From Acidimicrobiaceae bacterium (GTDB taxonomy: Bacteria; Actinomycetota; Acidimicrobiia; Acidimicrobiales; RAAP-2), in NCBI GenBank assembly GCA_003133665.1, contig PKYK01000008.1, forward strand, positions 1 through 39,032: 39,032 bases of DNA, read 5' to 3'. The notes below the pieces were generated by a model that did not search any database, had not been told where the DNA came from, and saw only the letters and a list, made by a program, of their open reading frames with translations. How positions within the stretch are numbered: the stretch's first letter is position 1; the number at the start of each line of letters is the position of its first letter. The translations under genes and the position numbers were made by a program. Shown piece after piece: positions 32,819 to 39,032 of this stretch.

Positions 32819-33286
32819 GACTGGTCAAACCTCTTTCGAACGGTTGCGTCGCGTGACACGACAATGGCCCATCGTAGCGAGCCCCGAACCCCTCGCACGC
32901 GTGTCGGACTTCGGGTGCCAGTCTGCGTTGAATTGCCACGGTGCACGAAATACTGTCAGTAACCGGAAGGCTCGCACGCGTGGTTCGCTCGAGCGAGGTG
33001 AAATCGCGGTGAATCCTCCGCGTCTCGTTACTGGCCGGTCTCGCCGGACGACCGCGACTTGCGAGCGGCTGGCACCGCCAAACCCGGAAAGTGAACGACG
33101 AACCAGTGGTTGACGCCACCGATGGCGTGGCCACGGCTCTTCCCGACGAACTGCGCAGCACCTGGTGCCTGAATTCGTCGGCGGCGTATGGACGGTCGAC
33201 GAGGGCCGTTCCGTTCTGCGCCGGTGAAAAAGCGACCTACACTCTTGACGCGCGACAGGCGATCGACATCGCACGAGGAGGTCCTG
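32819..33286. other. Intergenic region with no supported gene
   Basis: About 470 bases between divergent ppa and the hydroxyacyl-CoA dehydrogenase. Open frames here (for example a 122-codon minus frame from 33161) overlap the ppa start and have Arg/Ser-rich shadow composition. TACACT near 33238 could be a -10 for the downstream gene. I found no tRNA, strong hairpin or long dyad. Confidence 0.5.
33276..33281 (+). promoter_or_regulatory. Ribosome-binding site that fixes the hydroxyacyl-CoA dehydrogenase start
   Basis: A perfect AGGAGG five bases before ATG 33287. The open frame extends upstream to 33188, but this site and the N-terminal Rossmann strand immediately after the ATG decide the start. 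Confidence 0.85.
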
Positions 33287-34141
33287 ATGCAACGAATTGG
33301 TGTAGTGGGCTGCGGCTTGATGGGCTCGGGAATCGCGGAGATCGCCGCCCGGTCGGGAGCCGACGTCGTGGTCATTGAGCGCGACCGTGAAGCTATCGCG
33401 GAGGGACTGGCCCGAATCGAGAAGTCACTCTCGCGCGCGGTCAGTTCGGGGAAGGTTCCCGAGGAGGAGGCCAACCTGGCCCGCGGGAACCTCATGTTCA
33501 GTGAGGACTTCTCCAGGCTCGCCGACCGCGAGTTGATCATTGAAGCAGTCGCCGAGGACGAGGCCACCAAGGTCGAGGTCTTCAAGAAGTTGGATGCCGT
33601 GGTTCAAGACCCCGACGCAATCCTCGCAACCAACACCTCTTCAATCCCGATCATCAAGCTGGCGATGGCGACCAAACGACCCCAGCAAGTCATTGGTCTG
33701 CACTTCTTCAATCCCGTGCCGGTACTTCGGTTGGTCGAAGTAATCTCGTCGCTGCTCACGAGTCCCGAGACCACCGCGCGAATTCGCGAATTCGCCAGTG
33801 GTCCGCTGAAGAAACGCGTGATCACGTCACCGGACCGTGCGGGTTTTGTCGTCAATGCGCTGCTCATCCCGTATCTGCTGTCCGCGGTCAGAATGCTCGA
33901 ATCCGGTTTCGCCAGTGCCGAAGACATCGACACGGGGATGGTGGTGGGTTGTGCGCACCCGCTCGGACCGTTAGCCCTGACCGATCTCATCGGTCTCGAT
34001 ACGACGCTGGCCGTCGCCGAGTCACTCTACGAGGAGTTCAAGGAGCCCCACATGGCGCCGCCGCCACTCCTGTCACGCATGACCCAGGCGGGCCTGCTGG
34101 GACGGAAGTCGGGACAGGGCTTCTACTCATACAAGTCGTAA
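33287..34141 (+). CDS. 3-hydroxyacyl-CoA (3-hydroxybutyryl-CoA) dehydrogenase
   Basis: A 284-residue protein, the usual length for single-domain-pair 3-hydroxybutyryl-CoA dehydrogenases. N-terminal Rossmann loop GVVGCGLMGSGIAE (Gly8, Gly10, Gly13), ATNTSSIPI at about 114-122, catalytic His139 in GLHFFNPVPVLRLVE with Glu151, and C-terminal dimer domain with GFVVNALLIPYLLSAVRMLE, GCAHPLGPLALTDLIGLDT and end LLGRKSGQGFYSYKS. It oxidises an (S)-3-hydroxyacyl-CoA with NAD in beta-oxidation, butyrate-type or phenylacetate pathways; which one is not shown by the neighbours. Confidence 0.95.
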   Translation: MQRIGVVGCGLMGSGIAEIAARSGADVVVIERDREAIAEGLARIEKSLSRAVSSGKVPEEEANLARGNLMFSEDFSRLADRELIIEAVAEDEATKVEVFKKLDAVVQDPDAILATNTSSIPIIKLAMATKRPQQVIGLHFFNPVPVLRLVEVISSLLTSPETTARIREFASGPLKKRVITSPDRAGFVVNALLIPYLLSAVRMLESGFASAEDIDTGMVVGCAHPLGPLALTDLIGLDTTLAVAESLYEEFKEPHMAPPPLLSRMTQAGLLGRKSGQGFYSYKS

Positions 34142-34235
34142 TCACTCGCCGGCGACCCCGACGGAGCCGGGCGAAGACCCTCTGGAGCGCCGACCCGGCC
34201 ACCTCCTACGCTGTGAGTCAAGCAACGAGGAGCGC

Positions 34236-35084
34236 ATGGTCACCTACGTCGTAACACTGCAGTGCAATGACGCTCCGGGCATCGTGCGAACGGCCAGTTC
34301 GGCGATCTTTGAGGACGGCGGCAATATCGTCGAGAACGATCAGTTCACCGACCCGGTCACCGGGCAGTTCTGCATGCGCACGCGCTTCGAAACCGCGAAC
34401 GACGATCTTGACGCGGTGCGCAGTCTTCTCACCAGCGAACTAGCACCATTCTCACCCATGCTCAGCATCCGACTCGAGGAGACTCGACGTCGGGCGCTCA
34501 TCATGGTCTCTAAGTTCGACCACTGTCTCGCGGACCTCCTCTATCGCCGAGAGCAGGGCGACCTGCCACTCGACATCGTGGCCGTGGTGAGCAACCACGA
34601 CGACTGCGCTCCATTGGCGGCCCGTCACGACGTCCCCTTCTTCGAGATTCCCATCACGAACAACACCAAGGCGGCCGCCGAGGATGAACTTCGGCTGCTC
34701 CTCGCGAAACAACGTGTCGACTTCGTGGTTCTTGCTCGCTACATGCAGATTCTCTCGCCATCGTTCTGTTCCGATTGGAGCGGACGAATCATCAACATCC
34801 ATCACTCATTCCTGCCGGGGTTCAAGGGTGCGCGGCCCTACCACCAGGCCTACGAACGAGGGGTCAAGCTCATTGGGGCCACCGCCCACTTCGTCACGTC
34901 GGCGCTCGACGAAGGGCCGATCATCGAACAAGACGTCGTGCGTGTCTCACACGCCCGGAATCCCGGCGATCTCACTGCCCTTGGCCGCGATATCGAACGA
35001 ACGGTGCTCGCGCGAGCCGTTCAACTCGTCGCCGAAGACCGCGTGGCGCTCGTTGGCAACCGAACCGTCATCTTCTCGCAGTAG
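34236..35084 (+). CDS. purU: Formyltetrahydrofolate deformylase
   Basis: A 282-residue PurU with an N-terminal ACT domain (about 1-80: VVTLQCNDAPGIVRTASSAI) and a formyltransferase-fold domain. The catalytic triad is Asn187 and His189 in NIHHSFLPGFKGARPY and Asp225 in TSALDEGPIIEQDV. It hydrolyses 10-formyl-tetrahydrofolate to formate and tetrahydrofolate, balancing one-carbon pools; the ACT part usually senses Met/Gly. ATG 34236 follows GAGGAG. TACGCT near 34206 is a possible -10. It ends 12 bases from the convergent kynU stop. Confidence 0.96.
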   Translation: MVTYVVTLQCNDAPGIVRTASSAIFEDGGNIVENDQFTDPVTGQFCMRTRFETANDDLDAVRSLLTSELAPFSPMLSIRLEETRRRALIMVSKFDHCLADLLYRREQGDLPLDIVAVVSNHDDCAPLAARHDVPFFEIPITNNTKAAAEDELRLLLAKQRVDFVVLARYMQILSPSFCSDWSGRIINIHHSFLPGFKGARPYHQAYERGVKLIGATAHFVTSALDEGPIIEQDVVRVSHARNPGDLTALGRDIERTVLARAVQLVAEDRVALVGNRTVIFSQ

Positions 35085-35096
35085 CGGGTCAGCGAT

Positions 35097-36329
35097 TCAC
35101 GTGACTGGATTGCGGACGGCGAAGCGCGGGTCGCGGTAGACCTCGCTCGTCATGACCTGCACGATGTGCTCGACGGCGTCGAAGACGTCAACGTAGCGCA
35201 GGTAGAGCGGCGTGAAACCGAATCGACAGATGTCGGGAGCACGGAAGTCACCGATGACACCGCGCTCGATGAGGGCTTGGACGACGCCGTAACCCTCGGC
35301 GTGTCGCAGCGCGACCTGGCTGCCTCGCTTGGCGTGGTCGCGTGGCGTCACCACCTCGAAGACTCCCTCGAGACGTTGGTCGATCAGTGCAATAAACAGG
35401 TCAGTCATGGCGAGGCTCTTCGCGCGGACCTGGCTCATCGACGCATGGTCCCATACGTCGAGCGCGCCGTCGAGCGCGGCCAGGGCGATGATCGAGGGTG
35501 ACGAGGTGACGAACGCCTGCATGCCCTTCGCCGGCTCGTAGTCGAGTTCAAAATCAAAGGGGCGGGCGTGGCCCAGCCAGCCGGGCAGCGGGTTCTCCAG
35601 AACCCCCTGCCACGACGAACGGATGTACATGAAGGCCGGCGCGCCGGGACCGCCGTTCAAGTACTTGTAGCCACAACCCGCCGCGAAGTCGACGTCGGCG
35701 TCGGTGACGTCGAGCGGAACCGCCCCGGCCGAGTGGGCGAAATCCCACAACACGAGAGCACCGACGGCGTGCACCTTGGTGGTGATGCCCTTCATGTCCA
35801 GCATCTCGCCGGTGCGATAGTCAACGTGCGTCAACATCACCAGCGCCACCTCACCATTCAGCTCGTCATCCAGCGTGGCCCGATCGATCGGCTTCACGGT
35901 GATCGGGCGACCAGCCCGGTTCGCCATCGCTTGAACGATGTAGATGTCCGAGTGAAAGTTCGCCACGTCGGTCAACACCACGTGACGATCCGGGCGTTGG
36001 TCGAGCGCCGCACCGATCAACTTGGCAAGCATGAAGGTCAGCGTGTCGGCCACCAGCACCTCACCGGGCTGCGCACCGATCAGAGGGGCCAACCGATCTC
36101 CGAGCCGCGTCGGGGCCGCCATCCAACCGGCCTCATTCCAACTGCGCACGAGACCCTTCGCCCACTCCTGATCGATGGTCTCATTGACCCGCACGCGCAC
36201 GGCCTCAGAGACCGGCCCCAGGGAATTCCCGTCGAGATAGAGAATGCCAGCGTCAAGGGTGAACTCTCTGCGCAGCGCGGCGAGCTCGTCGCCCGCGTCA
36301 CGTGCGACGCATTCATCACGAGAAATCAC
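35097..36329 (-). CDS. kynU: Kynureninase
   Basis: A PLP enzyme of about 410 residues that cleaves kynurenine to anthranilate and alanine. Seen: YLDGNSLGP at 31-39, VLTDVANFHSDIY near 118-130, THVDYRTGEMLDM, LWDFAHSAGAVP at 194-205, and the PLP lysine Lys222 in AGCGYKYLNGGPGAPAF. I prefer GTG 36329, which overlaps the stop of the preceding tryptophan-dioxygenase-like ORF as GTGA; a GTG at 36350 would add seven residues. The gene is complete, unlike its partner upstream. No kynurenine formamidase is visible. Confidence 0.94.
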   Translation of the reverse strand: MISRDECVARDAGDELAALRREFTLDAGILYLDGNSLGPVSEAVRVRVNETIDQEWAKGLVRSWNEAGWMAAPTRLGDRLAPLIGAQPGEVLVADTLTFMLAKLIGAALDQRPDRHVVLTDVANFHSDIYIVQAMANRAGRPITVKPIDRATLDDELNGEVALVMLTHVDYRTGEMLDMKGITTKVHAVGALVLWDFAHSAGAVPLDVTDADVDFAAGCGYKYLNGGPGAPAFMYIRSSWQGVLENPLPGWLGHARPFDFELDYEPAKGMQAFVTSSPSIIALAALDGALDVWDHASMSQVRAKSLAMTDLFIALIDQRLEGVFEVVTPRDHAKRGSQVALRHAEGYGVVQALIERGVIGDFRAPDICRFGFTPLYLRYVDVFDAVEHIVQVMTSEVYRDPRFAVRNPVT

Positions 36330-36706
36330 AACACTGACCTCACTTCCCACAACACCGGGTACAAACGCTGCGAGAGCGTGGTATCAAGATACGCCATTCC
36401 CTCGCTGCCTCCCGCGCCCGGACGACGACCGACCTGGCGCCCGGCCACGAGCACGTGCTGGTGGCGCCACATCGCGAGGCGCTCATCGTGATCCATCAGC
36501 TGCTCGGCGACCGTGTGCAGCGCCGTCCTCGGCGCGTCGGAGTGCGACAGGTGCATCGCCCGCACCAGGTCGAGGAGATCGTCCTCGTTGGACGCACCGC
36601 TGGTGTGGCGAAGCGAACTCTCGAAGCCTGCCCACACCGAGGGGTACCCGGCCATCTCGCCCAGCCAGGCCCGCTGCTCGTCGTCGAAGAGCGCGAAACT
36701 CAACAT
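36326..36706 (-). CDS. Half-length tryptophan 2,3-dioxygenase-like protein (C-terminal part only)
   Basis: A 126-residue frame whose C-terminal 60 residues match the end of tryptophan 2,3-dioxygenase: AEQLMDHDERLAMWRHQHVL with the proximal heme His84, then GRRPGAGGSEGMAYL (family GTGGSSGxxYL) and LYPVLWEVRSVL. A complete enzyme is about 250-300 residues, and the N-terminal half with the distal His and the Arg that holds the substrate carboxylate is absent. Only 24 bases lie between this ATG and the intact ettA stop, so the missing part is not hidden by a frameshift next door. GGAAG sits near the ATG, and the stop is coupled to kynU, so it is probably translated. It may be a decayed remnant or a short two-part form. 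Confidence 0.75.
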   Translation of the reverse strand: MLSFALFDDEQRAWLGEMAGYPSVWAGFESSLRHTSGASNEDDLLDLVRAMHLSHSDAPRTALHTVAEQLMDHDERLAMWRHQHVLVAGRQVGRRPGAGGSEGMAYLDTTLSQRLYPVLWEVRSVL

Positions 36707-36730
36707 GGCACTTCCGTTTCCGAGGGCCGC

Positions 36731-38410
36731 CTACGACCTCGTGAGTGGCTTGTAGCGAAGACGATGCGGCTGATCCGCGTCGGTGCCCAGCCGCTTGTGA
36801 CGATCAGCCTCGTAGTCCGAGAAGTTCCCCTCGAACCAACGAACGACGGCGTCACCCTCAAACGCCAACACGTGGGTGGAGATCCGGTCGAGAAACCAGC
36901 GATCGTGACTGATCACGACGGCGCAACCTGGAAACGTGAGCAGTCCGTCTTCCAGAGCCCGCAACGTGTCGACGTCGAGGTCGTTGGTAGGTTCGTCGAG
37001 CAGCAGCACGTTGCCCCCGCTGCGTAGAACCTTGGCGAGCTGGACGCGGTTGCGTTCGCCACCCGACAGCTCGCCGACCTTCTTCTGCTGGTCACTTCCC
37101 TTGAAACCAAAACTGGCGACGTAGGCCCTCGCGTGGATCTCGCGACTGCCCACCACCATGTGCTCTTGACCCTCACTGATCTCGTCGAAGACCGTGGCGT
37201 TCGGAGCCAGTCCGTCACGCGACTGGTCAACGTACGCGAACGAAACGGTGCTGCCGATCTCGATCTCGCCGGCATCGGGCTTCTCCTGGCCAACCATCAT
37301 CTTGAAGAGTGTGGTCTTGCCCGCGCCGTTCGGTCCGATAACGCCCACAATCCCGCCCGGCGGCAACAAGAAGGAAAGATCTTCGATGAGCAGACGGTCA
37401 TCGAAGCCCTTCGTCAGGCCTTTCGCGATGACGACGACATCACCGAGCCGGGGGCCCGGCGGGATGGAGATCTCCAATTTGTCAGCCCGTCGCTCGGCCG
37501 CTTCGGACTCGGCGACCAGTTCGTTGAACGCGCTCAGGCGAGCCTTGCCCTTGCTCTGTCGGGCCCGCGGTGACATTCGAATCCACTCCAACTCGCGCTC
37601 GAGGGCGGCTTGGCGAACCTTGTCCGCCTTGTCCTCCGAAGCGAGGCGCGCCTGCTTCTGTTCCAGCCAAGAGGAGTAGTTGCCCTCCCACGGGATGCCG
37701 TGGCCGCGATCGAGTTCCAGGATCCATGAAGCCGCGTTGTCCAAGAAGTAGCGGTCGTGCGTGATCGCGACGACCGTTCCGCTGTAGTCCTGGAGCGTCC
37801 GTTCCAGCCACGCAACCGACTCTGCGTCCAAGTGGTTCGTGGGCTCATCGAGAAGCAGGAGGTCCGGCTTGGAGAGCAGGAGCCGACACAGCGCCACCCG
37901 ACGACGCTCGCCGCCGGACAGCTTGGTGACGTCAGCATCAGGGGCCGGCAGGCGAAGCGCGTCCATGGCGATGTCGAGTGTTCGCTCGAGGTCCCAGGCA
38001 TTGGCGGCGTCGATCTTGGTCTGCAGGTCGGACTGCTCCGCCAACAACGCATCAAAATCCGCGTTGGGGTCGGCCATGGCCGCACAGACATCGTTGAATC
38101 GCAACAACAGGTCACGCTGCTCGGCGACCCCATCGGCGACGTTGCCGACCACGTCCTTGGTGGGATCGAGTTGCGGCTCTTGCGAGAGGTAGCCGACGCT
38201 GAATCCAGGCGTCAGACGAGCTTCGCCGGTGAAACCGTCATCGAGACCCGCCATGATGCGCAGCAGCGAGGATTTCCCCGATCCGTTCGCGCCGATGACG
38301 CCGATTTTTGCGCCGGGATAGAACGAGAGGTTGATGCCCTTCAGGACCTCTCGGTCCGGCGGGTAGAAGCGACGGAGGTCGCGCATGGTGAAGATGAACT
38401 GGGCTGCCAT
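36731..38410 (-). CDS. ettA: ABC-F translation factor EttA
   Basis: A 559-residue tandem-ABC protein without membrane segments, matching EttA length. ABC1 has [29 protein letters not shown] and [15 protein letters not shown]2 has [29 protein letters not shown] and [12 protein letters not shown]. The linker ([20 protein letters not shown]) is the basic P-site tRNA-interaction motif of EttA. It gates the first elongation step on the ribosome E site according to ATP/ADP level. CACACT lies six bases before ATG 38410, so a leaderless message is possible. The trp-catabolic ORFs follow on the same strand after 24 bases. Confidence 0.96.
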   Translation of the reverse strand: MAAQFIFTMRDLRRFYPPDREVLKGINLSFYPGAKIGVIGANGSGKSSLLRIMAGLDDGFTGEARLTPGFSVGYLSQEPQLDPTKDVVGNVADGVAEQRDLLLRFNDVCAAMADPNADFDALLAEQSDLQTKIDAANAWDLERTLDIAMDALRLPAPDADVTKLSGGERRRVALCRLLLSKPDLLLLDEPTNHLDAESVAWLERTLQDYSGTVVAITHDRYFLDNAASWILELDRGHGIPWEGNYSSWLEQKQARLASEDKADKVRQAALERELEWIRMSPRARQSKGKARLSAFNELVAESEAAERRADKLEISIPPGPRLGDVVVIAKGLTKGFDDRLLIEDLSFLLPPGGIVGVIGPNGAGKTTLFKMMVGQEKPDAGEIEIGSTVSFAYVDQSRDGLAPNATVFDEISEGQEHMVVGSREIHARAYVASFGFKGSDQQKKVGELSGGERNRVQLAKVLRSGGNVLLLDEPTNDLDVDTLRALEDGLLTFPGCAVVISHDRWFLDRISTHVLAFEGDAVVRWFEGNFSDYEADRHKRLGTDADQPHRLRYKPLTRS

Positions 38411-38480
38411 CCATCAAGTGTGGCGCAAATCGCGAAGACGAGCGGGTGACCCACCGTGATCACTCGCGAAACATGACAAC

Positions 38481-38486
38481 TACACT
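38481..38486 (+). promoter_or_regulatory. Possible -10 box of a leaderless DHA2 transporter gene
   Basis: TACACT ends six bases before GTG 38493, with no Shine-Dalgarno between, so transcription would start at or beside the GTG. The same TAnnnT-N6-GTG layout appears before the flavocytochrome gene (13675-13687). No good -35 is visible. Confidence 0.38.
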
Positions 38487-38492
38487 CGCTCC

Positions 38493-39032
38493 GTGTCTGC
38501 CAAAACGAAGAAGGCCCATCGTCACGCCGCGGACTGGATAATCCTCACGATTGCGTGCCTGGCGCAGTTCATGGTCGTGCTCGACGTTTCAATTGTGAAC
38601 GTCGCCCTTCCTTCAATGCAGGGTGATCTTCACTTCACGATGTCGAGCGCCCAGTGGGTCGTCAACGCCTACGTGCTGACCTTCGCCGGGTTCCTGCTCC
38701 TCGGTGGTCGGGCCGCGGACATCTTCGGTCGACGGCGCGTCTATCTCACCGGGCTCCTTGTCTTCACGTTGGCCAGCATCGGGGCGGGCTTCGCGGCGAC
38801 CGGCACGCAGATAATCGCCGTGCGAGCGCTTCAGGGACTTGGCGGGGCGATCCTCTCGCCGGCCACCTTGACCATCATCGTCACGACCTTCCACGGTGCA
38901 CGACTGCCGAAGGCCATCGGCGCCTGGAGTGCGGTGGCTGGAGCCGGTGGCGCGGTCGGCGGGCTTCTCGGCGGCATTCTCACCGGCTGGGTGTCGTGGC
39001 GCTGGGTCTTCTTCATCAACGTGCCGATCGGC
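38493..39032 (+). CDS. DHA2-type MFS efflux transporter (C-terminus off window)
   Basis: At least 180 codons are open to the right edge, giving the first five or six membrane segments. The first helix reads LTIACLAQFMVVLDVSIVNV with ALPSMQGDL, the D1 motif of DHA2 pumps (L-D-x-T-x-V-N-V-A-L-P); motif A is GGRAADIFGRRRVYL and motif C-type sequence is AGAGGAVGGLLGGILTG, then WRWVFFINVPIG. It exports an unknown toxic or metabolic compound using the proton gradient. GTG 38493 is the only start that keeps the short basic N-terminus; no ribosome-binding site is present. It diverges from ettA with 82 bases between. Confidence 0.93.
   Translation, partial: MSAKTKKAHRHAADWIILTIACLAQFMVVLDVSIVNVALPSMQGDLHFTMSSAQWVVNAYVLTFAGFLLLGGRAADIFGRRRVYLTGLLVFTLASIGAGFAATGTQIIAVRALQGLGGAILSPATLTIIVTTFHGARLPKAIGAWSAVAGAGGAVGGLLGGILTGWVSWRWVFFINVPIG

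Noticed and set aside
32793..33161. 122-codon minus-strand ORF overlapping the ppa start
   Set aside because: Arg/Ser/Thr-rich shadow composition, overlap with ppa codons, no ribosome-binding site and no domain.
33188..33286. Longer N-terminus of the hydroxyacyl-CoA dehydrogenase frame
   Set aside because: A perfect AGGAGG precedes ATG 33287, and the Rossmann strand starts directly after it. The extra 33 residues are non-domain sequence.

Overview
This 39 kb window looks like ordinary chromosome of a high-GC actinobacterium. The evidence is G/C-rich third codon positions, GTG and TTG starts, many start/stop overlaps, several probable leaderless genes, a two-gene pilB-pilC arrangement with prepilins, and a UbiE/MenG-type quinone methyltransferase. 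The class Acidimicrobiia would fit, but no 16S rRNA or marker gene is present to prove it. I see no rRNA, tRNA, CRISPR array, transposase, integrase or insertion sequence.

Layout. (1) 1-7275, minus: a tightly overlapped type IV pilus or type II secretion-like operon. It holds pilB (ATPase with two N-terminal MshEN motifs), pilC, a large prepilin-like protein, a small coupled ORF, and a second prepilin whose body is six Ig-like repeats of about 100 residues running off the left edge. (2) 7395-12196: a MenG-like methyltransferase overlapping a polytopic membrane protein, a GNAT acetyltransferase, a cyclopropane-fatty-acid synthase, a small XRE regulator with its own inverted-repeat operator, and a DUF1003 protein. 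(3) 12236-18976: an MFS transporter; a flavin electron-export trio (six-TM ferric-reductase-like flavocytochrome, anchored FMN-binding protein with an SGAS flavinylation motif, and ApbE flavin transferase); then a divergent MarR/DHA2 MFS pair around a near-perfect palindromic operator. (4) 19485-31708: a two-armed catabolic island. The minus arm is a branched-chain-type ABC importer (livK-H-M-G-F), a hydroxyacid dehydrogenase, an M24-fold hydrolase and E1 alpha/beta of a 2-oxoacid dehydrogenase. The plus arm is a C-C-hydrolase-like alpha/beta hydrolase, the E2 acyltransferase and a TetR regulator. The arms diverge from a 229 bp region. (5) 31705-39032: a membrane protein, inorganic pyrophosphatase, 3-hydroxyacyl-CoA dehydrogenase, purU, kynureninase coupled to a half-length tryptophan-dioxygenase-like ORF, ettA, and the start of a second DHA2 transporter.

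How the genes work together. The best candidate for an undescribed system is the island at 19.5-31.7 kb. It can be read as a complete route: import of a small anionic or amino-acid-like compound, hydrolysis, NAD-linked oxidation of a hydroxyacid, then oxidative acyl transfer to CoA. The substrate cannot be named from sequence. Two parts are odd: the M24 protein has Cys where the family has a metal-binding Asp, and E2 carries two peripheral-subunit-binding domains. The flavin trio fits the known ApbE/FMN_bind extracytosolic electron-transfer theme.
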